From Gemmataceae bacterium (GTDB lineage: Bacteria; Planctomycetota; Planctomycetia; Gemmatales; Gemmataceae), in contig JADLBT010000179.1 in the NCBI GenBank assembly GCA_020847555.1, positions 1-54,616 on the forward strand: 54,616 bases of DNA, written 5' to 3'. Of this stretch, positions 8,591 through 17,589 are shown in pieces (position 1 is the stretch's first letter; each line of letters opens with the position of its first letter). Made by a program: the position numbers and the translations under genes. Below the pieces are notes generated by a model that worked only from the letters and a program-made list of their open reading frames with translations, ran no database searches and was not told where the DNA came from.

Positions 8591-10708
8591 ATGAAGCGAA
8601 GTGCGATTTTGCTGTCCCTCACGGTCGCGATCGGCAGTGTGGGGTTCGACTACCTGGCTGCGATCGCCCAGCAGGGAACCCCCAGGGTCCAGCCGCCGCT
8701 CGCCGGCAGCGAACTCCACGTTTCACCACGCGGCAACGACGCCCATCCAGGCACAGCTTCGCAACCCTTTGCTACCCTGGAACGGGCACGGGATGAAATC
8801 CGTTCGATCAAGAAAGGCCGGCGGTTGCCACCGGGCGGCTTGACCGTGACGCTCCACGGCGGAATGTATGAATTGGCCCGCACGCTGGCGTTGACAGCGG
8901 AAGACGCAGGCACCGAAGCAGCGCCGATTGTCTACCGCGCCCGTCCGGGCGACGAGGTCCGAATCTCCGGCGGCAAGCGCGTCATCGGTTGGCAGGCCGT
9001 CACTGACCGCACCGTGCGAGACCAGTTCGACCCAGCCGCCCGCGACCACGTAAGGCAGGCGGATCTGCGCGCCCTGGGCGTGAAAGATTTCGGTGAGTTA
9101 GGCGGCGGGTTTGGGCTTCGCGGCGGCCCCGGCCTGGAGTTGTTCTTCCGCGATGAACCCATGACCCTTGCCCGCTATCCGAACGAGGGATTCATCAAGA
9201 TCACCGGCGTTCTGGGACCGACCGAGATTGCCTGGGGCAACGCCAGGGGGCGTGTCGAAGGCGATTTTACCTACGACGGCAACCGGCCCGAGCGCTGGAA
9301 GAACGAGAAAGAGCCCTGGGTGCTTGGCTACTGGTTCCACGACTGGGCCGAGCAGCGGCAGCGGATTGCGTCCATTGATGTAGCAACCAGGCGGATGACC
9401 CTGGTGAAGCCGCACCATCACTATGGCTACCGCAAGGGCCGCTGGTTCTATGGCTTCAACCTTCTCTGCGAGATTGACCGTCCCGGCGAGTGGTATCTCG
9501 ATCGGCAGGCCGGTATTCTCTATTTCTGGCCGCCCGCGCCGATCAAGGATGGTCAGACAACGGTGTCGATCCTCGACAGTTTGGTTACCCTGAACGGTGC
9601 GAGTCATGTAACATTCCGCGGTCTGATCTTTGAAGCGGCCCGCGGTACGGCGATCCGCATCGAGAATGCCGCCAACAATCGTATCGTTGGCTGCACGCTG
9701 CGGAATGTCGGTAGCTGGGCCGTGAGTGTTAGCGGCGCGAACAGTGGTGTCATTGGCTGTGACATTTACGCCACCGGCGACGGCGGCATCAGTCTTCGCG
9801 GCGGCGACCGTCAGAAACTCACAGCAGCTGGACTCAACGCCGAGAACAACCATATTCATCACTGGAGCCGGTGGAATCGCATGAATCGCCACGGGATCTC
9901 CCTGTCTGGCGTCGGGAATCGCGCCGCCCATAACCTCCTGCACGATTCACCGCATTCGGCGATCCATTTCAGCGGCAATGATCACATCATCGAGTTTAAC
10001 GAGATTCATCGCGTTTGCACGGAATCGAACGATGCCGGAGCGATCTATGCCGGGCGCAACTGGACCATGCGCGGCACGGTCATTCGGCACAACTACCTGC
10101 ACCAGATCCGCGGCTTTGAGGGTCGCGGATGCATCGGCATTTATCTCGATGACCTGTACAGCGGCACAACGATCTTCGGCAACGTGTTTCACGATGTGAC
10201 GCGCGCCGCTTACATCGGCGGCGGTCACGACAACCGCATCGAGAATAACCTGTTCGTCGATTGTCGGCCCGCTGTCCATGTGGACTCTCGCGGACTCGGC
10301 TGGGCGCACAAGTGGCCGGCCAGCTGGGTCCGCGAGATCAAGGACAAAGGAACGCTCTCCGGCATCCGATTTAATCGGCCTCCTTACAGCGATCGCTATC
10401 CTGAGTTAGCGAAAATCCTCGACCGGGAACCGGCCGCGCCGACTGGCAGCCTCATTGCCCGGAATGTCCAGTTCGGCGGCAAGTGGGACGAGGTCGATAA
10501 AAAAGCCGCTCCCTTCGTTACGTTCCAGGACAACCTGCTGGGAGTCGATCCGCACCTCGTCGATGCCGCCAAAGGCAACTTCCAGTTGCGCAACGATTCG
10601 CCCGCGTTCAAGTTGGGATTCAAGCGCATCCCCGTGGAGAGAATCGGCCTGATCAAAAATGCCGAGAGGGCCGCCCGGACGACCCCCAATCGGCCTGCGG
10701 CGAACTGA
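8591..10708 (+). CDS. Secreted right-handed parallel beta-helix protein
   Basis: A 705-residue protein with a signal peptide (about 1-27, MKRSAILLSLTVAIGSVGF...AIAQQ). The mature start, ELHVSPRGNDAHPGTASQPFATLERARDEI, is the usual opening of the DUF1565/Pel-like beta-helix family. From about residue 335 to 560 it contains short N-rich coils (NNRIVGCTLRNVGSW, NSGVIGCDIYATGDGG, ENNHIHHWSRW, NRIENNLFVDCRP) typical of pectate-lyase-like right-handed helices. Such proteins bind or cut polysaccharides, but I cannot name catalytic residues or a substrate. GAGGATGAG lies just upstream of the start. It may act with the preceding exported hydrolase in the cell envelope or outside. Confidence 0.85.
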   Translation: MKRSAILLSLTVAIGSVGFDYLAAIAQQGTPRVQPPLAGSELHVSPRGNDAHPGTASQPFATLERARDEIRSIKKGRRLPPGGLTVTLHGGMYELARTLALTAEDAGTEAAPIVYRARPGDEVRISGGKRVIGWQAVTDRTVRDQFDPAARDHVRQADLRALGVKDFGELGGGFGLRGGPGLELFFRDEPMTLARYPNEGFIKITGVLGPTEIAWGNARGRVEGDFTYDGNRPERWKNEKEPWVLGYWFHDWAEQRQRIASIDVATRRMTLVKPHHHYGYRKGRWFYGFNLLCEIDRPGEWYLDRQAGILYFWPPAPIKDGQTTVSILDSLVTLNGASHVTFRGLIFEAARGTAIRIENAANNRIVGCTLRNVGSWAVSVSGANSGVIGCDIYATGDGGISLRGGDRQKLTAAGLNAENNHIHHWSRWNRMNRHGISLSGVGNRAAHNLLHDSPHSAIHFSGNDHIIEFNEIHRVCTESNDAGAIYAGRNWTMRGTVIRHNYLHQIRGFEGRGCIGIYLDDLYSGTTIFGNVFHDVTRAAYIGGGHDNRIENNLFVDCRPAVHVDSRGLGWAHKWPASWVREIKDKGTLSGIRFNRPPYSDRYPELAKILDREPAAPTGSLIARNVQFGGKWDEVDKKAAPFVTFQDNLLGVDPHLVDAAKGNFQLRNDSPAFKLGFKRIPVERIGLIKNAERAARTTPNRPAAN

Positions 10709-10749
10709 TGGCTCTGCACAAGAGTTAGCGGGCAAAACAGAAGGGCGCC

Positions 10750-10813
10750 GACGAGCCGGAAGCATCCGTGACGGGCCTGCCAACCTTGCCGTCGCTGACG
10801 CTTCCGGCTCGTC
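10750..10813. repeat. Palindromic repeat, family B; possible terminator
   Basis: Perfect 14-bp arms, GACGAGCCGGAAGC (10750-10763) and GCTTCCGGCTCGTC (10800-10813), with inner imperfect complementarity. It is nearly identical to the element at 12072-12137. It follows the beta-helix gene and could end its transcript, but it lacks a U-tract. Confidence 0.75.
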
Positions 10814-10899
10814 GCGTTCGGTCCGCCTGCCCCAGGGCTGCCGAGAGGCTGGCCGGCCGGCTGTAAATCTGCACCTGCCTGTCTAAAATTATTGCGGCC

Positions 10900-10928
10900 T
10901 TGCCATTTTATATGTCGAGGTGTAGAAT
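10900..10928 (+). promoter_or_regulatory. Putative sigma70-type promoter of the Rrf2 gene
   Basis: TTGCCA (10900-10905) and TAGAAT (10923-10928) are separated by exactly 17 bp in a locally AT-rich stretch; each hexamer matches consensus at 5 of 6 positions. The expected transcript start is near 10935, giving a leader of about 14 nt that contains the GGAGG site. Rrf2 regulators often control their own promoter. Confidence 0.45.
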
Positions 10929-10948
10929 TGGGCGTGGAGGTGCTGACG

Positions 10949-11467
10949 ATGATCCCCAAAACAGCCGAATATGCCTTGCGAGCGGTGGTGGTACTCGCCC
11001 GCGACTTGCAACGAGCCTACTCGGCGGAGCAGATCGTTGAGGCCACCCGCGTGCCGCGTCGCTACGCCCACAAGGTTCTGCAAGCGCTGGTGCGGGCCGA
11101 GTTGGTGCGCTCCCAGTCCGGGCCGGGCGGCGGCTACGCGCTGGTGTGCCCGCCGGAAGAGTTGTCCATCCTCGACGTGGTGAGCGCCATCGAACCCATC
11201 CCCCGCATTCGCCAATGCCCGCTCGGGCTGAAGAGTCACACAAGCCTTTGCCCGCTCCATCGGGAGCTGGACGAGGCGTGCGCCGCCACCGAACGGGCCT
11301 TCGCTCGCGTCACCATCGCCCAGCTGCTCAACCGGGCGGGCGCGGTGCCCCCGCTGTGCGAACTGGAACGGAAGGGCCAGCCTACCCAGTGTTGCGCCCA
11401 CCGGGACGATCGCTCCAGGAAGGAGAAAAAACCGGCGCGCCGGATGCGAAGATGCACCCTCGGTTGA
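10949..11467 (+). CDS. Rrf2-family transcriptional regulator
   Basis: A 172-residue protein. Residues 1-80 are a classic Rrf2 winged helix: MIPKTAEYALRAVVVLA, VPRRYAHKVLQALVRAELV, and the wing SGPGGGYAL. Cysteines at 90, 101 and 111 (QCPLG...LCPLH...EAC) sit where NsrR/IscR-type proteins hold an iron-sulfur cluster, although the spacing differs. The Cys/Lys/Arg-rich tail (137-172) is unusual. The ATG at 10949 has GGAGG at 10936-10940; upstream starts lack this. The hemerythrin gene begins 95 bp downstream. Since NsrR controls nitric-oxide defence genes, including hemerythrin-like repair proteins, this pair probably responds to nitrosative or oxidative stress. Confidence 0.9.
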   Translation: MIPKTAEYALRAVVVLARDLQRAYSAEQIVEATRVPRRYAHKVLQALVRAELVRSQSGPGGGYALVCPPEELSILDVVSAIEPIPRIRQCPLGLKSHTSLCPLHRELDEACAATERAFARVTIAQLLNRAGAVPPLCELERKGQPTQCCAHRDDRSRKEKKPARRMRRCTLG

Positions 11468-11562
11468 CCGCGACCATCCGAAGGGCACGAGCCAGGCCAT
11501 CGCAGAGACCTTTGTGTGTAACCGTGACTGCAAGGACATCCGCAAGAAGGAGGAAGCATTCC

Positions 11563-12060
11563 ATGAGCAACGCGACGGTACAAACTTCTTTCGCGCACGA
11601 CCACGACCGACTCGACCAACTCCTGGAGACCTACCGCCAGCTGAAGCACACCGATTTCGCCAGCGCCAAGCAGGCTTTCCGAGAGTTCAAATTCGGCCTG
11701 CAGCGGCACATTATCTGGGAGGAGACGGTCCTCTTCCCCTTGTTTGAGGAGAAGACCGGGATGCGCGACCAAGGCCCCACGGCGGTCATGCGGTTTGAAC
11801 ACCGCGAGATCGGCCGGTGCCTGGAAGCGCTGCACGAGAAGGTCCGTCAGCAGGACGTGGACAGTGACCGGGAGGAACAGGCCTTGCTCCAGATTCTGTC
11901 CGCGCACAACCAGAAGGAAGAGAACGTCCTGTACCCGGCGATTGACCGACTGTCGAGCGAGGAGGAAAGAGCGGTAGCATTCAAGACGATGGAGGAGCTG
12001 CCCGAGGAAGCGTACCGGACCTGTTGCGGAGGGGCGCACGGCGCCGTCCACCACGGTTAA
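11563..12060 (+). CDS. Hemerythrin-like di-iron domain protein
   Basis: A 165-residue four-helix bundle of the hemerythrin family. Ligand-type residues appear in order: HDHDRLD near the N-terminus, RHIIWEE with the HxxxE pattern, FEHREI, and AHNQKEENVLYP, again HxxxE. Such domains bind two irons and oxygen or nitric oxide; the RIC/YtfE branch repairs iron-sulfur clusters. A Cys-Cys and Gly/His-rich end (CCGGAHGAVHHG) could bind metal. The ATG at 11563 follows AAGGAGGAA. The Rrf2 gene immediately upstream supports a stress-repair role, but which branch it belongs to is not certain. Confidence 0.88.
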   Translation: MSNATVQTSFAHDHDRLDQLLETYRQLKHTDFASAKQAFREFKFGLQRHIIWEETVLFPLFEEKTGMRDQGPTAVMRFEHREIGRCLEALHEKVRQQDVDSDREEQALLQILSAHNQKEENVLYPAIDRLSSEEERAVAFKTMEELPEEAYRTCCGGAHGAVHHG

Positions 12061-12071
12061 CCTTACGGCAC

Positions 12072-12137
12072 CGACGAGCCGGAAGCGTCAGCGACGGACA
12101 GGTTGGCAGACCCGTCGCTGACGCTTTCGGCTCGTCG
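12072..12137. repeat. Palindromic repeat, family B; likely bidirectional terminator
   Basis: Two 26-bp arms (12072-12097 and 12112-12137) pair with one mismatch around a 14-nt loop. It lies between the convergent hemerythrin and ppk2 genes. It shares its core (GACGAGCCGGAAGCGTCAGC) with the element at 10750-10813. Confidence 0.8.
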
Positions 12138-12227
12138 CGTATCGCCACACCTCGCGATTCGGCAGCTTCGAGAGACCGCACCGCGTGGACGTGTGCCGCA
12201 GACGGAGTCAGCCGCGCCTGCCGTCGG

Positions 12228-13127
12228 CTACTCGCTTTCAAGGCGTTTGCGGGCGTCCGCGAGGGCCTTGCGTTGCTGCTCGGTCACCTCCGGGTATTTC
12301 AGGTCGAGCGAGCCAATGGCCGACGTCAGGATGTCCGCGACCACTGTACGGGTGATCCATTTGTGGTCGGCGGGGACGACATACCACGGCGCCCAGTCGG
12401 TGCTCGTGGCGCCGAGCGCGTCCTCGTACGCCTTCATGTACTCGTCCCAGTAGGCGCGCTCGGCCAGGTCCGACGCGGAAAACTTCCAGTGTTTCTCGGG
12501 CCGGTCCAGGCGTTCCAGGAACCGCCGCTTCTGCTCGGCGCGCGAGACGTGCAGGAAGAACTTGAGGATGACCGTCCCGTTCCGCACCAGGTGCCGCTCG
12601 AACGTATTGATGTCGTCGTACCGATCCTCCCAGAACGACTTGCCGCGTTTCCCAGGTGGTAGTCGTTGATGTTCGAGCAACTCCGGGTGGACCTTCACGA
12701 TGAGCACGTCCTCGTAGTACGACCGATTGAAGATGCCGATCCGGCCGCGCTCCGGCAGGCAGCGCATGCAGCGCCACAGAAAGTTGTGGTCCAACTCCTC
12801 GGCCGACGGCGCCTTGAAGCTGAACACCTGGCAACCCTGCGGGTTCACGCCGGACATGACGTGTTTGATTGTGCCGTCCTTCCCGGCCGCGTCCATCGCC
12901 TGCAGGATGATCAGGACGGCGTAGCGGTCGTCCGCGTACAGCCGGTCCTGCGCCTCGGCGAGGTCCGCCAGGTTCTTCTCCAGGATCTCCCGCGCGCGTT
13001 CCTTGACCGTCTCCTTGCCAGCCTCCTTCAACTCCTTCGACTGCGCCCAGCCAGTGTCGTGGTCCTTCAGCCGGAGTCGCTTCCTCGGCTTGACACGCAA
13101 ACGGTCGAGGATGTCCTGATCGATCAT
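12228..13127 (-). CDS. ppk2: Polyphosphate kinase 2 family protein
   Basis: A 299-residue single-domain PPK2, which transfers phosphate between polyphosphate and nucleotides, usually making NTP or NDP at the expense of polyphosphate. The Walker A-like segment MDAAGKDGTIKH (78-89), the Walker B-like IGIFNRSYYED (130-140) and the lid segment SRAEQKRRFLERL are present. The length fits class I or III; the nucleotide preference cannot be told from reading. GAGGA lies upstream of the ATG at 13127, inside the end of the BASS transporter gene, which stops 3 bp before it, so the two are co-transcribed. The link to a sodium-coupled transporter is unexplained. Confidence 0.93.
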   Translation of the reverse strand: MIDQDILDRLRVKPRKRLRLKDHDTGWAQSKELKEAGKETVKERAREILEKNLADLAEAQDRLYADDRYAVLIILQAMDAAGKDGTIKHVMSGVNPQGCQVFSFKAPSAEELDHNFLWRCMRCLPERGRIGIFNRSYYEDVLIVKVHPELLEHQRLPPGKRGKSFWEDRYDDINTFERHLVRNGTVILKFFLHVSRAEQKRRFLERLDRPEKHWKFSASDLAERAYWDEYMKAYEDALGATSTDWAPWYVVPADHKWITRTVVADILTSAIGSLDLKYPEVTEQQRKALADARKRLESE

Positions 13128-13130
13128 GAT

Positions 13131-13985
13131 TCACGTCCTCAACAAGCTCGCGGGATGAGTCCGACAGAAACGCGCGGCAACGAGTAACAGGACCAACCCG
13201 ACCAGCGTCGCGACCAGGAGCATGACGACGACCTCCGGATCGGAGAAGTTGGCCGTCGCCGTGACCAGCGCCGCGGCGATGTTGCGCTGGCCCGTCCCCA
13301 GGCCCAGCACGCGCCGCGTCCCCTCCTCCGGCCCGCCGAGGAGATAACCGGCGGCAAGGCAGAAGGCAACGAGCAGGGCCGATGCGGCGGGCGCACCGCT
13401 GCCAACGGTGCCGGCCAGCGCCTCGCCGTTCAGGCCGACGAGGAGCACCATCAGCAGAACCAGGCTGACGTTGGTAGCCACGCGCAGGATCGGATCCAGG
13501 CGTGCGGCCAGGCGTGCGGATCGAGCCTTGATCAACTGGCCGATCGCCAGCGGTAGCGCTATCTGCACCAGAATCGGCTGCGCGATGCTCCAGGCGGACA
13601 CCTGCACGCCGGGGAGCACCAGCGGCAGCGTCAACGGCATGAACACGACCGTGCCGGCCGTGAGCAGCAGTGTGACGGCGACCGAGATGGTGAGGTCGCC
13701 ACGGGCGAACTCCACCAGTTTCGGGAGGAACGGCGCTCCCGCGGCCATACCGAGCAGCACCAACCCGATCGCATGCGCCTCCTTCAGCGGTAACGCCCTG
13801 GTGAGGAGGTACACCCAGGCGGGGGTAAGGGCAAAGTTGGCGGCCAGCGCCACCAGCAGCAGACGCGGCCTGCGGAGCGGCGCGAGCACGTCGCGCGCCG
13901 CCAGGCTCAGGCCCATCGTCAGCATGCTCGTCACGACGAAGGTCAGGACCGCCAGGCTCGTCAGGAGCTGAAGCAGTTCGAGCAC
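13131..13985 (-). CDS. Bile acid:sodium symporter (BASS) family transporter
   Basis: A 284-residue membrane protein with about nine hydrophobic helices, beginning LLTSLAVLTFVVTSMLTMGLSL. The BASS-type features GLVLLGMAAGAPFLPKL and the crossing region GLGTGQRNIAAALVTATANF (about 230-250, with the GQRN substrate/sodium motif) are present. The family carries organic anions, bile acids or small carboxylates with sodium; the substrate here is unknown. The start is GTG at 13985 with a G-rich site upstream. It is the first gene of a two-gene operon with ppk2. Confidence 0.88.
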   Translation of the reverse strand: MLELLQLLTSLAVLTFVVTSMLTMGLSLAARDVLAPLRRPRLLLVALAANFALTPAWVYLLTRALPLKEAHAIGLVLLGMAAGAPFLPKLVEFARGDLTISVAVTLLLTAGTVVFMPLTLPLVLPGVQVSAWSIAQPILVQIALPLAIGQLIKARSARLAARLDPILRVATNVSLVLLMVLLVGLNGEALAGTVGSGAPAASALLVAFCLAAGYLLGGPEEGTRRVLGLGTGQRNIAAALVTATANFSDPEVVVMLLVATLVGLVLLLVAARFCRTHPASLLRT

Positions 13986-14195
13986 CGTTCACCCCCTGGG
14001 CCGGTCAGCGGGTCTGCTCGCGCCGTGGGCCATCGTCCCGGTGTGCGGATTGAAGCCCGACCCAGGCGCCGGTGGCGGGGTTACAGCAGGCGCCTCGCCC
14101 TCCCGGCCCTGGAACTCGTTCCTGGATGGCTCCATACAGAATGAGCAGGTGTCGCTCGGCTCGCCGGACCTGCTGATTGCTCACGAATACCCGTT

Positions 14196-16658
14196 CTACA
14201 CATTGTCCCCTTCAGTGGAGGTTCGACGCTCCTTCGCGGCGCCCTTCAGGCCCCACCGCCAGCCGCTGATTTCCGGCATGTCATCGCCGTACTTGCGCAC
14301 GTACTCCGTGTGCTCGATTAGCTTGTCGCGGATCGCCTGCTTGAAGTACGCGGCGCGGGCGCCGAGTTGCGGCACCCGGTCGATCACGTCCTCGACCAGG
14401 TGGAAGCGGTCCAGATCGTTCAGCACGGCCATGTCGAACGGCGTCGTGGTGGTGCCCTCCTCCTTGTAGCCGCGGACGTGCAGGTTCTTGTGATTCGTCC
14501 GCCGATACGTCAGCCGGTGGATCAGCCACGGATACCCGTGGAACGCGAAGAGGATCGGCTTGTCCTTCGTGAACAGAACGTCGAACTCCCTGTCGGACAG
14601 GCCGTGCGGATGCTCCTCCTGCGGCTGCAGTTTCATCAGGTTGACGATGTTGATGACGCGCACCCTCAGGTCGGGAGCGTGCTGCCGCAGCAGTTCGACG
14701 GCAGCGAGCGTTTCCAGCGTCGGCACGTCGCCGCAGCAGGCCATGACAACGTCCGGTTCGCTTCCCCGGTCGTTACTCGCCCACTCCCAGATACCGACAC
14801 CGGCCGTGCAATGTTTGACTGCCTGGTCCATCGTCAACCATTGCGGGGCAGGCTGCTTGCCGGCGACGACAACGTTGATGTAGTTGCGGCTGCGCAGGCA
14901 GTGGTCGGTGACGGATAGCAGGCAGTTCGCGTCCGGCGGCAGGTAGACGCGAATCACCTCCGCCTTCTTGTTGACGACATGGTCGATGAACCCCGGATCC
15001 TGGTGGCTGAGCCCGTTGTGGTCCTGCCGCCAGACGTGTGAGGAGAGAAGGTAGTTGAGCGACGCGACCGGCCGGCGCCACGGGATGTGGTTGCACACCT
15101 TCAGCCACTTGGCGTGCTGGTTGAACATCGAGTCGATGATGTGGATGAACGCCTCGTAGCAGCTGAAGAACCCGTGCCGCCCCGTGAGGAGGTAGCCCTC
15201 CAGCCACCCCTGGCACTGGTGTTCGCTCAGCACTTCCATGACGCGGCCGTCGGGCGCCAGGTGGTCGTCCTCCGGGTAGATGTCGGCGACGTAGCAGCGG
15301 TTCGTCACCTCCAGCACGTCCTGCCAGCGGTTCGAGTTGTTCTCGTCCGGGCTGAACAGCCGGAAGTTCCTCGCGTCGAGGTTCTGCTTCATAACGTCGC
15401 GGAGGAAGGTGCCCATCATCCGCGTGGACTCGGCGATGGTTGCGCCGGGACTCGGGACATCGACCGCATAGGCGCGGAAGTCCGGCAGACGCAGGTCGCG
15501 CAGGAGGAGGCCGCCGTTGGCGTGCGGGTTGGCGCTCATGCGCCGGTTGCCCTGCGGTGCCAGCTCGGCGAACTCCGCCTTGAACCTGCCGGCCGCGTCA
15601 AAGAGTTCTTCGGGGCGGTAACTCTTCATCCACTGCTCGAGGATGCGGATGTGTTCCGGTTTGTCCATGTCGCCCATCGGCACCTGATGGCTGCGCCAGT
15701 AGTCCTCGCACTTCTTGCCGTCGATCTCCGCCGGGCACGTCCACCCCTTAGGGGTGCGGAACACGATCATCGGCCACGCCGGCCGGCCCTGGAATCCCCT
15801 GGTCCGCGCCTCGCCCCAGATACGGCGGATTTCGGCGACCGCCTCGTCCAGGACAGCGGCCAGTTCCTGGTGCAACTTCGTTGGGTCGCGGCCCTCGACG
15901 AAGTACGGCTTGTACCCGTACCCCTCGAACAGTTTGCCCAGCTCGTCCCTGGGGATGCGGGCGAGGAAGCACGGGTTGGCGATCTTGTAGCCGTTGAGAT
16001 GGAGGATCGGCAGGACGGCACCGTCGCGGACCGGATTGAGGAACTTGTTGCCGTGCCACCCGGTCGCGAGCGGCCCCGTCTCGGCCTCGCCGTCGCCGAC
16101 GACGCACGCGACGATCAGATCGGGGTTGTCGAACGCGGCGCCGTAGGCGTGCGACAGCGCGTACCCGAGTTCGCCGCCCTCATGGATCGACCCGGGCGTC
16201 TCCGGCGCGACGTGGCTCGGGATGCCGCCGGGGAAGCTGAACTGCTTGAACAACCGCCGCATCCCCTCCGCGTCCTGGCCGATGTTCGGGTACACCTCGG
16301 TGTACGTACCCTCCAGGTAGGCGTGGGCGACGAGCGACGGCCCGCCGTGGCCCGGACCGATGATGTAGATCATGTTCAGGTCATCGCGCTTGATGACCCG
16401 GTTGAGGTGGACGTAGAGGAAGTTGAGCCCCGGCGACGTGCCCCAGTGGCCGAGCAAGCGTGGCTTGATGTGCTCCCGTTTCAACGGTTGTTTGAGCAGC
16501 GGATTGTCGAGCAGGTAGATCTGCCCGACCGACAAGTAGTTTGACGCCCGCCAGTAGGCGTCGAGTTTCTGCAACTCGTCCGGGGAGAGGCCGCCCGCGG
16601 CCAGCGCCCTGCGGGTGTCCACTACTTGCCGTTGCGTGTCGGTCGTCGTGGGGGTCAT
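14196..16658 (-). CDS. xfp: Phosphoketolase (xylulose-5-phosphate/fructose-6-phosphate)
   Basis: An 820-residue thiamine-diphosphate enzyme that splits xylulose 5-phosphate or fructose 6-phosphate with phosphate to give acetyl phosphate and a smaller sugar phosphate. The length is standard. Visible motifs: YLSVGQIYL (41-49), [38 protein letters not shown], the TPP-binding GDGEAETGP (188-196) and the C-terminal [17 protein letters not shown]. The ATG at 16658 follows AGGGAC; the frame is open further upstream but only through palindromic repeat sequence. It provides a short route from sugar phosphates to acetyl-CoA. The next gene upstream (16861-17508) is on the same strand, with a repeat-filled gap. 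Confidence 0.97.
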   Translation of the reverse strand: MTPTTTDTQRQVVDTRRALAAGGLSPDELQKLDAYWRASNYLSVGQIYLLDNPLLKQPLKREHIKPRLLGHWGTSPGLNFLYVHLNRVIKRDDLNMIYIIGPGHGGPSLVAHAYLEGTYTEVYPNIGQDAEGMRRLFKQFSFPGGIPSHVAPETPGSIHEGGELGYALSHAYGAAFDNPDLIVACVVGDGEAETGPLATGWHGNKFLNPVRDGAVLPILHLNGYKIANPCFLARIPRDELGKLFEGYGYKPYFVEGRDPTKLHQELAAVLDEAVAEIRRIWGEARTRGFQGRPAWPMIVFRTPKGWTCPAEIDGKKCEDYWRSHQVPMGDMDKPEHIRILEQWMKSYRPEELFDAAGRFKAEFAELAPQGNRRMSANPHANGGLLLRDLRLPDFRAYAVDVPSPGATIAESTRMMGTFLRDVMKQNLDARNFRLFSPDENNSNRWQDVLEVTNRCYVADIYPEDDHLAPDGRVMEVLSEHQCQGWLEGYLLTGRHGFFSCYEAFIHIIDSMFNQHAKWLKVCNHIPWRRPVASLNYLLSSHVWRQDHNGLSHQDPGFIDHVVNKKAEVIRVYLPPDANCLLSVTDHCLRSRNYINVVVAGKQPAPQWLTMDQAVKHCTAGVGIWEWASNDRGSEPDVVMACCGDVPTLETLAAVELLRQHAPDLRVRVINIVNLMKLQPQEEHPHGLSDREFDVLFTKDKPILFAFHGYPWLIHRLTYRRTNHKNLHVRGYKEEGTTTTPFDMAVLNDLDRFHLVEDVIDRVPQLGARAAYFKQAIRDKLIEHTEYVRKYGDDMPEISGWRWGLKGAAKERRTSTEGDNV

Positions 16659-16752
16659 ACATCGTCCCTGTACTGGGTGATCGGCCCGCGATTCTGTCGT
16701 TGGCCGTTGGCGGTCATCGCCCGGTGAGCCATGCTGCCGAGCAAGGCAGCAT

Positions 16753-16845
16753 CCCTTCCCCGGAGAGGGGGAGCAGAAAGTTCCAGATCGACCCGTCCTC
16801 TTGTGCTCCCCCTCCCCTCCCCTGCGAGGGGGCCGGGGGGAGAGG
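16753..16845. repeat. Palindromic repeat, family A (composite copy)
   Basis: Two C-rich/G-rich modules (around GAGAGGGGGAGCA and TGCTCCCCCTC, then CCCCTCCCCTGCGAGGGGGCC) form a composite inverted repeat in the 202-bp gap between the phosphoketolase and 215-residue protein genes. Confidence 0.65.
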
Positions 16846-16860
16846 TCTTCGCACGGGTGC

Positions 16861-17508
16861 TCAGACGGCAATCCCCTGCTTCTTCGCGAACTCCTGGCGC
16901 GTGTCCTCGCCGATGAAGTAGTGCGTCTTGCCGTTGTGCTCCAGGGTGGCACCGGCCGCGAATTTCGGAAACCGGACGTGCGCGATCGGATCCTCGACCA
17001 TGTGGTCCTTCAGATACAGGTCGTTCTCGTGCAGCGACAGGTAGGTATGCACAAACGCCACGATCCGGTCGTCGATCCACCTGGCGGCAGCTACCCCATC
17101 GACGTTATTGATCGGGAACTCGATCTCGCTGTGCGCCTCGAAGTGCGTCAGGACCGGGACGATCTCGAGGTCGGACGCGAGGATCACCCTGGTGATGTCC
17201 CGGTCGGTCGTCGCGGAGAACCGCAGACGGATCTGCGCGAGCGGCGACTGGAACTCAAAGGTCGCCTCCCGGCGCGACGGCTCCAGGCGCGGCGTCACCT
17301 TGACGCGCTCGCCGAACTGGTTGCCCAGCGCTTCCAGGCGCGGCCGCCACACGTCCCGGAGTTCATCGAGGACGGTGCCGAAGGTTTCGAGCCGCTTCTG
17401 ACGGTCGCGATACCACTGCTGATACTCCTCCATCGAGCGCTTTTGCTTCTGTTCCAGAGCGGTAAACTCGGCGTTGATCCGGCCGATCAGGTTGCTTACG
17501 TCTGCCAT
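16861..17508 (-). CDS. Conserved protein of unknown function with YHS-like C-terminus
   Basis: A 215-residue soluble protein. Residues 1-60 form a charged helical segment ([23 protein letters not shown]...). The middle is beta-rich ([36 protein letters not shown]). The last 40 residues ([28 protein letters not shown]...) resemble a YHS domain, a small fold found in copper-handling and monooxygenase-linked proteins, but the usual Cys residues are missing. AAGGAGA lies upstream of the ATG at 17508. It lies between the RND efflux and phosphoketolase genes on the same strand. I do not recognise the family and assign no function. Confidence 0.8.
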   Translation of the reverse strand: MADVSNLIGRINAEFTALEQKQKRSMEEYQQWYRDRQKRLETFGTVLDELRDVWRPRLEALGNQFGERVKVTPRLEPSRREATFEFQSPLAQIRLRFSATTDRDITRVILASDLEIVPVLTHFEAHSEIEFPINNVDGVAAARWIDDRIVAFVHTYLSLHENDLYLKDHMVEDPIAHVRFPKFAAGATLEHNGKTHYFIGEDTRQEFAKKQGIAV

Positions 17509-17589
17509 GATGCTCTCCTTGTTGAGTGGTCTCGGCTGCAGAGTTCGCCCTCGAGCAGCCAACCGCCGGACCGCCCGCTGTCCTGGCGC

